A stretch of DNA of 64,000 bases. Origin: VFKI01 sp964647825 (GTDB lineage Bacteria; Pseudomonadota; Gammaproteobacteria; DSM-16500). How positions within the stretch are numbered: position 1 is the stretch's first letter; each line of letters begins with the position of its first letter. Shown one piece after another: positions 19,001-25,692 of the stretch. The stretch lies in the NCBI GenBank assembly GCA_964647825.1, contig CAZYJL010000008.1, forward strand, positions 17,365-81,364. The letters are read 5' to 3'. The position numbers were made by a program, and so were the translations under genes. Under the pieces are notes generated by a model. The model worked only from the letters and a program-made list of their open reading frames with translations, searched no databases and was not told where the DNA came from.

Positions 19001-19370
19001 TGTCACGCATATAATGCAGTGCATTTGCAAATAAATCAGGGTTGCTGCCTTCGCTGACTGTATACTGCATTCTACGTTTTTTACTCCCTTCTATAAAAGT
19101 TTCTCCAACAAGCTTAGTTATCTCATTTAGTTTATTTAAATTTTCTTTATTTCCATCATTAAGTACATCTAGTATTTCTTGATATCTGCTCGGCAAAACA
19201 GTGGTAAAAACACTAACATTACACGCTTCTTGCACTTCTTTTTTTTCTAATGCCGTTTTAATCACTTCGAGCGCTAGTGTGATATATTTCTGATCCACGT
19301 CATCAAGCTTAAGCTCTGCTGGTTTTATCGATTCACCAAATACGGAGCTTTTTTCTTTTTCACCCGCCAT
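16095..19370 (-). CDS. 1091-aa modular protein: coiled coil, Pro/Ala linker and LPD7-like module; candidate effector
   Basis: The ATG at 19370 is preceded by GAGGGGGTGGGT, so it is preferred over an in-frame codon 27 bp upstream. Residues 1-215 are helical; 227-272 hold two tandem 23-residue units (READQY.FE.ESKEKID). Charged helices run to about 530; an Ala/Pro-rich linker follows at about 545-630 (PAPAAPPAPAAPAPAAP). Then comes a mixed domain with PDEDYFTFPEFRHL, and from about 880 to 1040 an alpha/beta module: YTMQIFKIGKMG, FAKIREILDNAI, PLIITGDKLPKNDLIKMYII at 958-977, and INPYLVKKFNLT. The module lines up with those at 14.3 kb and 56 kb. No signal peptide, membrane helix or enzyme motif seen. 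Secreted-effector status is inference. Confidence 0.72.
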   Translation of the reverse strand: MAGEKEKSSVFGESIKPAELKLDDVDQKYITLALEVIKTALEKKEVQEACNVSVFTTVLPSRYQEILDVLNDGNKENLNKLNEITKLVGETFIEGSKKRRMQYTVSEGSNPDLFANALHYMRDNLPPFEVGSAKVIQKFWKDHFVPNTLESQRHLQLYGALHAALYVLDTDSPKSKNLSSVVENVIKNLHFAKVGGNGFDASVVVVSDDEKSAFLENIKKLEKKEPREADQYAFEDESKEKIDNEKKVLREADQYLFENESKEKIDAENAFIRFFDIKMKEIIKKIDKNSKEKKEEVEEYKKIRSIVGKLSNINSHDFEMLRQSEEVKELGLARLFDDIKKYSEDFLKKVKVGATKNLFSLEIAEAKAKSKDKIKKRSDIEEIESDRLREDELKKNMKKLIDAVDNHYNKKEYDEDEQKKVLNESGLTNDQAESVLGTEVGVRIFNSAIARKMLIVAINEYSLKQENFSEDEKYFNVLKDLDLGNKEEDIVKDSVSSLGGKPNDILSFLRSPDDFKKINLAAAAKLDELQLLKSKLAATRREEEKAAAAPSPAAAAAPPAAAAAPPAVAGGPELEEKHYPAAPAPAAPPAPAAPAPAAPAPAPVSAAPADEKEAPELPDEDYFTFPEFRHLNELEPRPPNSTEKGLLDTELSEMKVSNEQINEMLTSFKNFYKQSFYRLYEDRIGGAAHELTDEKSAEIFDLIVSKKDALYRNYFEIQDGLADIEKAHFENLIKRFDELDKAVSEQKKYQTSQYKYYSAAAPEMKEEKSPATLLADYLPAELRSTLSWNSGLMGKMWHSPIGYEEKQAAAAPDEDKDSVLQIAEVEPIAEIKSVSRLLEVKPEETKILVSPSTETLQKIMGKKDAAFSIISPSERRAAYNELSVTVEKISPGDYTMQIFKIGKMGIEERKARAKLEKHFPSESSLFSRVLSIKKEETGFAKIREILDNAITHGRNSYPLIITGDKLPKNDLIKMYIILQENKIPVSTISINPYLVKKFNLTQEYEQFKDKLRKLNSETKEQFLEAHLQLSLGRDIQLLKGVGMKEESITAEMKPANPDEPDVEVKLVKLTEHKQPDDDKRFDEAPSRKPTP
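18555..18692 (-). repeat. In-gene tandem repeat, 2 x 69 bp
   Basis: Encodes residues 227-249 and 250-272 of the 1091-aa protein. Both units read READQY(A/L)FE(D/N)ESKEKID; the unit length is exactly 23 codons. DNA similarity is high (CATACTGGTCTGCTTCTCTT versus GATACTGGTCTGCTTCTCTT), suggesting a recent duplication. Confidence 0.85.
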
Positions 19371-19605
19371 ACCCACCCCCTCGCCACGGCTAATCAAATT
19401 TTTTCTATTGTTTACTAAAATACTGCGCGCGCGCCCACGAACGCCCTACACCGTTTGGCACGCCTTTCTTTGCTTAGTATAACTCGGTTTTCAATGGTGG
19501 ATTAAAAAAAGACAATTTCTTTGTCGCTGACTTATATTCTTCACCTCTTACTTCAACCTGTCACCCCGCACCGCAAGTTGTCACCCCGCATCAGCCCTGC
19601 GGGCA

Positions 19606-19628
19606 GCTTCTCCTACAAAGGGAGAAGC
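19606..19628. repeat. Short hairpin GCTTCTCC / GGAGAAGC
   Basis: Perfect 8-bp inverted repeat with the 7-base loop TACAAAG. The same words (CGCTTCTCCCTTTGTGG...GAGAAGCG) form the larger inverted repeat at 47937-47980, so this is probably a second dispersed element family. Confidence 0.6.
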
Positions 19629-19785
19629 GAAACAACTAAGCAAATCCTAATTTATTTAATAATGCTCCCACAAGGTAGAATCGAAATAGAGCACAAAAAT
19701 AATAAAGCTTACATATTGATTTTATTAATAAAAACTTAATTTTAAAAAAATATTGAATATAATCAACAAGATAAAAAATTCATGG

Positions 19786-19831
19786 TTTATCAATATAATC
19801 AATAGGTTATCTCAAAAATAGCCCGTGAGAC
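19786..19831. repeat. Dispersed 46-bp repeat, copy 1
   Basis: TTTATCAATATAATCAATAG followed by a stretch ending AGCCCGTGAGAC resembles 46385-46430 (TTTATCAATATATTCAATTA ... ACCCGTGAGAC), with the ends conserved and the middle diverged. Both copies lie in gaps next to effector-like genes. Confidence 0.6.
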
Positions 19832-19905
19832 TAGGGCCACCTCATATAAATTGATATTTTTCTTATATTAATTTGGTTTTTGATCAAAAAATTAACTAGC
19901 AAAAT

Positions 19906-19938
19906 CTTGTCATCCCGCGGTTTATCCGCGGGATCCAG
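19906..19938. repeat. Dispersed palindrome, type B (CCCGCGG..CCGCGGG)
   Basis: CTTGTCATCCCGCGGTTTAT then CCGCGGGATCCAG; the core CCCGCGG / CCGCGGG is a perfect inverted repeat. It stands 19 bp before a type A element in opposite orientation. The same A-plus-B pairing is seen at 63765-63839. Confidence 0.8.
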
Positions 19939-19957
19939 AAAATGATAGATAAAGAGA

Positions 19958-19989
19958 CTGGATACCGCGCATAAAGCGCGGTATGACAG
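19958..19989. repeat. Dispersed palindrome, type A
   Basis: CTGGATACCGCGCATAAAGC then GCGGTATGACAG; the core TACCGCGC / GCGCGGTA is a perfect inverted repeat. It matches 63765-63796 base for base over this length and closely matches 57833-57864 and 1913-1944. Confidence 0.85.
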
Positions 19990-20239
19990 CTTCTTTTGTT
20001 AAAAATAGTTCAGAAAAAGATCATTTTACATGAGGTAGCCCTGCCCGTGAAACATAGGGCCGATTTATATAAGCTGATCTTTTTATGAACTATATTTAAC
20101 AAAAAAATTAACACACAAAAAAAAAAAAAACGGTAATGACTCATTCCTCACGCAGCGTTTGCGCGACAAAAATTAAGTCGTTGCCGACATTCAGGAATAA
20201 AATTCAAAATTTACTATCAAAGTTGACTTAAGACTGATT

Positions 20240-20773
20240 TCAAGCTTTTTTCGACGTCCACAAGGATTTTCGCCATATAATCAATAAAACAATCAACAAA
20301 ATTGCAGATATTATTGCACTGACTGCACAAACCGAACGGATCATTTCCGCCTGTTTCAGTTTTGCTTGGCCACGAATCAGCGCAAGCTTACCCGCTGCCA
20401 ATTCCGCTTCTCCATTGCGAATTTTTGCCGCACCCTGAACCACCAATTGATTTTTTTCTGCCAGAGTTCTGCTTGCCATTTCATTGCCTGCAAAAGTCAC
20501 AACAGCACCAACCAAGGGTAAAGTTGCTGACCAAAGATAAGAACCAGTTTTGACCTTCTCCAATGTGCCCTTTGCTGAAGAAAGTTGTCGCTTGCCACTG
20601 GCAAGTCGCGCCTTACCTGCTGCCAGCATCTTCTTCCCTTCTGCCAGCTGGATCTGCGCTGCTGCGATCCGGCGGCTGCCTTCCGTAATTTTTGCATTAA
20701 TCCAAGCAAAACCGCCAAGAGACGCAAGCAGCAATATCAAAACAAGCAATAATATCATCCAGTTCCGCAACAT
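20240..20773 (-). CDS. Two-helix membrane protein with heptad Gly/Ala repeats (YhgE-like periplasmic segment)
   Basis: 177 aa. Residues about 6-25 (WMILLLVLILLLASLGGFAW) and 145-168 (VCAVSAIISAILLIVLLIIW) are membrane helices, so the middle should lie outside the inner membrane. The middle is built of 7-residue steps such as IQLAEGKKMLAAGKARLASG then KRQLSSAKGTLEK, and again KIRNGEAELAAGKLALIRGQ, with Gly or Ala recurring at one face. A weaker hydrophobic stretch LPLVGAVVTFAG splits the two repeat blocks. This periodicity is familiar from the extracellular segments of YhgE/Pip-type and some MMPL proteins, but the transporter part is absent. A role in envelope spacing or assembly is a guess. 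Confidence 0.65.
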   Translation of the reverse strand: MLRNWMILLLVLILLLASLGGFAWINAKITEGSRRIAAAQIQLAEGKKMLAAGKARLASGKRQLSSAKGTLEKVKTGSYLWSATLPLVGAVVTFAGNEMASRTLAEKNQLVVQGAAKIRNGEAELAAGKLALIRGQAKLKQAEMIRSVCAVSAIISAILLIVLLIIWRKSLWTSKKA

Positions 20774-20900
20774 AAATCATCCCTGAACCGGCAGCCATCT
20801 CTACACAGTTTACACTTATTTCATAAAAGGAGCGGATTGACCGCCACATAGTTCATTTCGTCAAAAAAATACCCCTACTAATCGGTTACCAAGTAACCGT

Positions 20901-21137
20901 TTACGACACCCCAACCGCTTCCACCCACTCATACATTTCCACTGACGCCTGCGGACATTGACGACACGAGCCGCCGCATTGCGATGTCCGCAAAAAACAC
21001 CGTACCGCGCCTTTACGCTGCCAATGCGCCAACATCTGACGTAATAACACCGCATCACAGCCAAAATGCTGCGATAACGTGGCCAAACTCACCGCGTGAC
21101 GCGTGCGCAAATACGCCCGCAGGTCAGACAAACCCAT
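20901..21137 (-). CDS. feoC: FeoC-type ferrous iron transport accessory protein
   Basis: 78 aa: an N-terminal winged-helix (LSDLRAYLRTRHAVSLATLSQ, then LLRQMLAHWQRKG) followed by a cysteine cluster CGGSCRQCPQ, the usual FeoC [Fe-S]-ligand region. Known members bind FeoB and modulate its stability or activity. The ATG overlaps the end of feoB by 14 bases, so translation is coupled. Downstream, a 7-bp stem CGGTTAC / GTAACCG (20883-20899) may help end the operon, although the following T-run is 13 bases away. Confidence 0.88.
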   Translation of the reverse strand: MGLSDLRAYLRTRHAVSLATLSQHFGCDAVLLRQMLAHWQRKGAVRCFLRTSQCGGSCRQCPQASVEMYEWVEAVGVS

Positions 21138-23460
21138 ACGCTTGTCCTCCTCGCCGCCAATACCAACGTAACCCGACCCATGCCATTAGCATGACACCAA
21201 CCACACCCGCGAGCCAATAACTCGACACCCACGGATGCCGCAAAAACGTCGCCGCTTGGTAAAATGCGACCGCCGCTACGTACGCCACGCCCGTTGACCA
21301 CATCACCGAAAACCACGCCCAACGTCGGCCCACTTCGCGCCGCATGACCGCCACAGTCGAGACACACGGGAAATACAATAAAACAAATAATAAATACGCA
21401 AACGCACCGGCTTGCCCCGCAAATTTTTGATACATCACACCATACACATCTTGTGACAAACTATGCACCGGCGCTTGCGCCAATACAGGATTCGTCAACG
21501 CACTGCCCAATGCCGCTAAATTCGTCGGAATGGATAGCACCGCCTCTTGCAACTCACTCCACACACTGGTCACTTGTGCGCTCGCGACAGCTAAATGGCT
21601 CGCCTGGCTATACAATGTATTCAACGTGCCAATCACCACTTCTTTAGCCAACACGCCGGTTAATAATCCAACGGTCGCTGGCCAGTTATCGGACGTAATC
21701 CCCATCGGCGCAAACACTGGCGTCAATAACCGCCCACCCGCTGACAAGACCGACTGCACACTGCCATCGCCCTGATTCAACGACCCATCGATATTCAACG
21801 TATTCAGTGCGCCTAATAATAAACAAATCGGGATAATCAATCGTCCGGCACGCAACACAAAACCGCGCAAACGCTGCCACGTATGTCGCCATAACGCACT
21901 CATCGTTGGCACATGATACGGTGGCAATTCCATTAACAAACGCCCAGGCTCACCCGATAAACCGGTTTTCCGCAACAAGAAACCAGTCGCCACCGCCAAT
22001 AAAATCCCAATCACATACAATAAAAACACAATATTTTGACCATGCGATGGAAAAAACGCCGCGACAAACACCGCATAAATCGCTAACCGCGCGCCACAAG
22101 AAACAAACGGACTCATCATGACGGTTAACAATCGATCGCGCGGATTATCTAATGTCCGCGCCGCCATAATCGCCGGCACATTGCAGCCAAAGCCAATCAC
22201 CATCGGTACAAAGGCTTTCCCCGGTAACCCCAACGCGCGCATCACACGATCCACCACAAACGCCGCGCGCGCCATATAGCCCGAATCTTCCAACACCGCT
22301 AAAAAGAAAAACATCGCCGCCATCACGGGGATAAACGTCACCGTCGTATTCACGCCTTGACCAATGCCATTGGCTAATAAGGCAATCAATGGCGCGGGGG
22401 TATGCAACGTCTGCAAAATGGATGACAAGCCATCAACAAACACGGCATGACTGCCAATATCAAAAAAGTCTTGGAATGCGCCACCAACATTAATCGCAAA
22501 AAAGAACATCAAATACATCGTGCAAAGAAAAATCGGTATGCCTAACAATCGATTTAAGATCACGCGATCGAGCCGCTGCGTCCACGTGCGATCCGGCGCT
22601 TTTTGCTGCACCACACGCGCCACGATAGTATGCGCAAAACGATAACGCGCATCCGCAATCGCTAAATCGGCTTCTAAATCCAAGGCAGCAGTAATCGTCG
22701 CATTGGCTGTGGCCACCGCCGCTTGCACCGCTGGCGTCACTGCTGCTTTTTGCCAAGCCAGTTGATCGCCTTCCAATAAACGTAAAGCATCGGGATGAGA
22801 AATTGTATCGACAGCTTGTTGAATCACGGCGGGATAAAATGACATGTTGGCTATTTGCGATTTTTTAACGACGCATTTTTTCGCCTGTGCCAGCTGTTTT
22901 TTTAAGCCATCCATTCCCTGCTGACGATTCGCGCATAACCCTAACACCGGACAACCCAGTAATTTTTGTAACTGCAACAAATCGATTTTTAAGCCACGTT
23001 TTTCCGCCACATCCAACATATTCACCGCTAAAATAACGGGTACGCCCATTTCGATGAGTTGCAACGTTAAATACAAATGACGCTCTAAATTCGCACCATC
23101 AACAATATTGACCACGCAATCGATATCGCGCTGCGACAAAAATTCCGAGGCAATCCGCTCATCAATCGAGGTGGTTAAATCCGCTAAAACGAATGAATAA
23201 ATCCCAGGTAAATCGATGACCTCAACCGTCTTCGCGCCGAGTGAAAAATAACCCGTCTTTTTTTCCACCGTCACGCCCGGCCAATTACCGACACGCTGGC
23301 AACCACCCGTTAACGCATTAAAGACTGTGGATTTGCCAGAGTTTGGATTACCGACGAGTGCCACCCGCACCACGGATTGTGACGCATCAGGTCGCTGCTG
23401 ATGCGGCGTCGGACAATAATTCGGGGATAAAAAACGCATCAACCATTGGGCAATTTTCAT
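21124..23460 (-). CDS. feoB: Ferrous iron transporter, GTPase-permease
   Basis: 778 aa inner-membrane Fe(II) importer. The N-terminal G domain has GNPNSGKSTVFNALTG (G1) at about 37-52, DLPGIYSF (G3) and NMLDVAEKRG (G4, NxxD form). A helical domain follows to about 275, then the permease with Gate motifs such as GYMARAAFVVDRVMRALGLP and GFGCNVPAIMAARTL, whose Cys is thought to contact iron. Length and order match the family. Starts by ATGA overlap with feoA; feoC overlaps its end. The Fur-like site upstream of feoA suggests induction by iron limitation. Confidence 0.97.
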   Translation of the reverse strand: MKIAQWLMRFLSPNYCPTPHQQRPDASQSVVRVALVGNPNSGKSTVFNALTGGCQRVGNWPGVTVEKKTGYFSLGAKTVEVIDLPGIYSFVLADLTTSIDERIASEFLSQRDIDCVVNIVDGANLERHLYLTLQLIEMGVPVILAVNMLDVAEKRGLKIDLLQLQKLLGCPVLGLCANRQQGMDGLKKQLAQAKKCVVKKSQIANMSFYPAVIQQAVDTISHPDALRLLEGDQLAWQKAAVTPAVQAAVATANATITAALDLEADLAIADARYRFAHTIVARVVQQKAPDRTWTQRLDRVILNRLLGIPIFLCTMYLMFFFAINVGGAFQDFFDIGSHAVFVDGLSSILQTLHTPAPLIALLANGIGQGVNTTVTFIPVMAAMFFFLAVLEDSGYMARAAFVVDRVMRALGLPGKAFVPMVIGFGCNVPAIMAARTLDNPRDRLLTVMMSPFVSCGARLAIYAVFVAAFFPSHGQNIVFLLYVIGILLAVATGFLLRKTGLSGEPGRLLMELPPYHVPTMSALWRHTWQRLRGFVLRAGRLIIPICLLLGALNTLNIDGSLNQGDGSVQSVLSAGGRLLTPVFAPMGITSDNWPATVGLLTGVLAKEVVIGTLNTLYSQASHLAVASAQVTSVWSELQEAVLSIPTNLAALGSALTNPVLAQAPVHSLSQDVYGVMYQKFAGQAGAFAYLLFVLLYFPCVSTVAVMRREVGRRWAWFSVMWSTGVAYVAAVAFYQAATFLRHPWVSSYWLAGVVGVMLMAWVGLRWYWRRGGQAYGFV

Positions 23461-23693
23461 AGGTTAGAAACCTCATCGATTTCCAACACATTTGCCTCAT
23501 GTTTACGCAAGACGAGCGCAAACCCACGAAACGTGATTTCGACAGGATCACCCAAGGGCGCAATTCGCGAGACATGAAACACCGTCCCCGGTAACAACCC
23601 CATGGCCGCTAACCGTTGCCGATAACCAGCAGGTCCAGCACCGACAGCACGCACACGCCCCCAACTGCCCATTTTCATATCCGTTAACCGCAT
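23457..23693 (-). CDS. feoA: FeoA, SH3-like accessory protein of ferrous iron uptake
   Basis: 78 aa of the FeoA fold: YRQRLAAMGLLPGTVFHVSR then APLGDPVEITFRGFALVLRK, matching the family core (R..L..MGL.PG..v.v....GdP..i...g..l.LR). First gene of feoABC; its TGA overlaps the feoB ATG by 1-4 bases. A Fur-box-like palindrome lies 80-98 bp upstream. Confidence 0.93.
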   Translation of the reverse strand: MRLTDMKMGSWGRVRAVGAGPAGYRQRLAAMGLLPGTVFHVSRIAPLGDPVEITFRGFALVLRKHEANVLEIDEVSNL

Positions 23694-23772
23694 ACATCTG
23701 CTCTCATATTGACCAGAAGGATTCTACAATGCGGCCAGTATCTGCTGGCTAAACGAATCTGTCAACAGAGTT

Positions 23773-23791
23773 GGGAATGATTCTCATTTGG
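23773..23791. promoter_or_regulatory. Fur box candidate upstream of feoABC
   Basis: GGGAATGATTCTCATTTGG contains the perfect inverted repeat AATGA-TTC-TCATT, the central part of the Fur consensus GATAATGATAATCATTATC. It sits 80 bp upstream of the feoA start and 22 bp past the end of the patatin gene. Another partial word, GGATAATCACT, follows at 23797. Confidence 0.65.
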
Positions 23792-23812
23792 GAGGTGGAT
23801 AATCACTGCCTC

Positions 23813-25630
23813 TTACACCGAGAAAGAAAAAGACGACTGACACAACAATTCGTCCAGATAATCAATCGTGTAACGGTAACCGACCTCAACTAACTGATCG
23901 ATTTTATGGTAATCACTCACAGAGAACGCACCAACCGGTGGCGCCAAATAAAAGTCACATTGTTTTTTACGCTCTTCCAAATGAACAAAATGATTTAAAC
24001 TCATGGCACGCGCAACGAATTCCGACATCCATGGATATTTCTTTTTCTTCCACGGATGCATCGCTTCCCATAACAAATAACTATTCGACGGGAACTTTTG
24101 CAATTGCTTATCAACAAATAGTTGATTCTGATAACTAATATCAACGCCAAAAATCGTGCCGCCAAATCGCTGACGCATTTCTTCGCCAGGAATATTATTG
24201 AGAAACCCGCCATCAATATGCAGATGGCCATCTAATGTTGCGGGTGGCAGAAATGGCGGGCACGCATTGCTTGCATAAATAGCCTCTTGCAAACGCCCTT
24301 TCTCATGGGTGAAGAAATTCTCAACAGAAATGTCACTCGAAAATGTTAGAAAATTAATAGGCAATTCTTCTATCCTGCACTCACCAAAATTTTCTGCCAA
24401 AAAATTTAGAAAGATTTTATTATTATAAATTGACGCAGCGGGAAAACTTAATAAACGTAAAAAAATAAATGCATTTTTAAATATTTTATGACTACGCACC
24501 ATCATTTCCGCAAACGAAAAACCTGCCGCATAAAATGCCGCAATAATCGATCCAGAGCTCACACCACCAATAACATCAATCGGTATATTTTTTTCTTGAA
24601 AAGCACGCAACACGCCAATATGGGCAAAACCACGTGCAGCACCGCCACCTAACAGCAAACCAAACCCTTTACGAATCACTAATCTGACTAAACGTGCCAC
24701 ACTTGCATTTTCATTTAAAAAAACATGAAATGTAAAACGGACCAGAGGATCAATTTTCTGCACTTGCAGCGTCGCAGGTATCTCATGCAAACAAACTAAC
24801 AAAATTTTATTGAATAAATCTTCTTGCATCGATATTTGCTTTAAAATAAAAGAATGCTGGCTCGCTACTTCATCATCCAAGATAACAACTCTATCCACAT
24901 GATGAACAATATAATTCATCCATGCAACATTCATTCCTGCGCAATCATAACAAATATAATCAAACTCTTTTTCTTTTTCAAAAAAAAATGCTTCGACACG
25001 CATTGCGTCAGGCACATCCGTATAATAATTTTGCTGCACAAGCAAGGCTTTCGTCACACAAAAGACTTTATATTTACCTGACATCACTCTATAAAATTTT
25101 TCACATAACGCAGCATGTTGATTAGCGGCATGCCTAGATAAAAAAGCCATTGATTTAATTGGATAATGTAAAAACTGGGTGTTGACCGTTTTTTGTGTAC
25201 GAGCGACAATGATTCTAGTTAAACGCAACAATACATCAGGATATTGCTCGATATACCCTTGCCAATCATTGTATTTTATACGCAATAACACACAATAACG
25301 TCCAGCTAATACAGAATAAATTCTTTTTTTATCAGCGAAGAAAGGCATTTCACCAACAGCCTCACCCGGCACCACCTCGCCAATATACTTCATTAATTCT
25401 TTATTCTCACGATAAATACTGAGCCGTCCATAACACAACACAAATAAACAATCAGCAGCTGTGTTTTGATGATACAACCAAACGCCAGGCTCTAAATAAA
25501 TAAGTTCTGCGATCTCTGCTAATTTTTGCAACCCTGATTCATCTACTTCAAGAAATAAATTGGCTTGACGAAGTAATTCAATTTTATTAATTATTGTATT
25601 TTTATTATCATGATTATTTGTATTCATCAT
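23813..25630 (-). CDS. Patatin-like phospholipase with N-terminal cyclic-nucleotide-binding-type domain
   Basis: 605 aa. Residues about 20-140 form a cNMP-binding beta-barrel (VVPGEAVGEMPFF, the GE..GE signature region). A middle section of about 170 residues is unassigned. From about residue 320 comes the patatin domain: GFGLLLGGGAARGFAHIGVL (oxyanion loop), GGVSSGSIIAA with nucleophile Ser in GxSxG near 354, and HIDGGFLNNIP with the catalytic Asp in DGG near 471. The order resembles neuropathy-target-esterase/RssA-type lysophospholipases. Expected reaction: hydrolysis of acyl chains from phospholipids or lysophospholipids. The N-terminal Met codons are doubled; the second (25627) is equally likely. 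It lies 62 bp after the lipid-linked megasynthase on the same strand, suggesting a shared transcript and pathway. Confidence 0.9.
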   Translation of the reverse strand: MMNTNNHDNKNTIINKIELLRQANLFLEVDESGLQKLAEIAELIYLEPGVWLYHQNTAADCLFVLCYGRLSIYRENKELMKYIGEVVPGEAVGEMPFFADKKRIYSVLAGRYCVLLRIKYNDWQGYIEQYPDVLLRLTRIIVARTQKTVNTQFLHYPIKSMAFLSRHAANQHAALCEKFYRVMSGKYKVFCVTKALLVQQNYYTDVPDAMRVEAFFFEKEKEFDYICYDCAGMNVAWMNYIVHHVDRVVILDDEVASQHSFILKQISMQEDLFNKILLVCLHEIPATLQVQKIDPLVRFTFHVFLNENASVARLVRLVIRKGFGLLLGGGAARGFAHIGVLRAFQEKNIPIDVIGGVSSGSIIAAFYAAGFSFAEMMVRSHKIFKNAFIFLRLLSFPAASIYNNKIFLNFLAENFGECRIEELPINFLTFSSDISVENFFTHEKGRLQEAIYASNACPPFLPPATLDGHLHIDGGFLNNIPGEEMRQRFGGTIFGVDISYQNQLFVDKQLQKFPSNSYLLWEAMHPWKKKKYPWMSEFVARAMSLNHFVHLEERKKQCDFYLAPPVGAFSVSDYHKIDQLVEVGYRYTIDYLDELLCQSSFSFSV

Positions 25631-25692
25631 ACCTTCCTTGTAAACTCTTAAATTCCATTATAAAAATTTCAAATAGTCCATAGATCACTCTG

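Larger units (their letters stand above)
19371..20239. other. 870-bp gene-free region rich in hairpins and dispersed repeats
   Basis: No convincing gene is found here. Seen: two TGTCACCCCGCA copies near 19559 and 19580; a hairpin GCTTCTCC / GGAGAAGC at 19606-19628; a dispersed repeat at 19786-19831; a pair of palindromes at 19906-19989; and an imperfect second copy of the GCCCGTGA...AGGGCC segment (19820-19840) at 20042-20060. A run of A bases lies at about 20119. The region separates two minus-strand genes and looks like an accumulation site for small repeats rather than a promoter region. Confidence 0.6.

Noticed and set aside
19559..19600. Two TGTCACCCCGCA copies as the start of a CRISPR array
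   Set aside because: Only two copies 21 bp apart with no further repeat or spacer regularity and no cas genes.
20862..20899. Hairpin after feoC as a classical terminator
   Set aside because: The stem is only 7 bp and the T-run (on the minus strand) is about 13 bases away; kept only as a remark under feoC.
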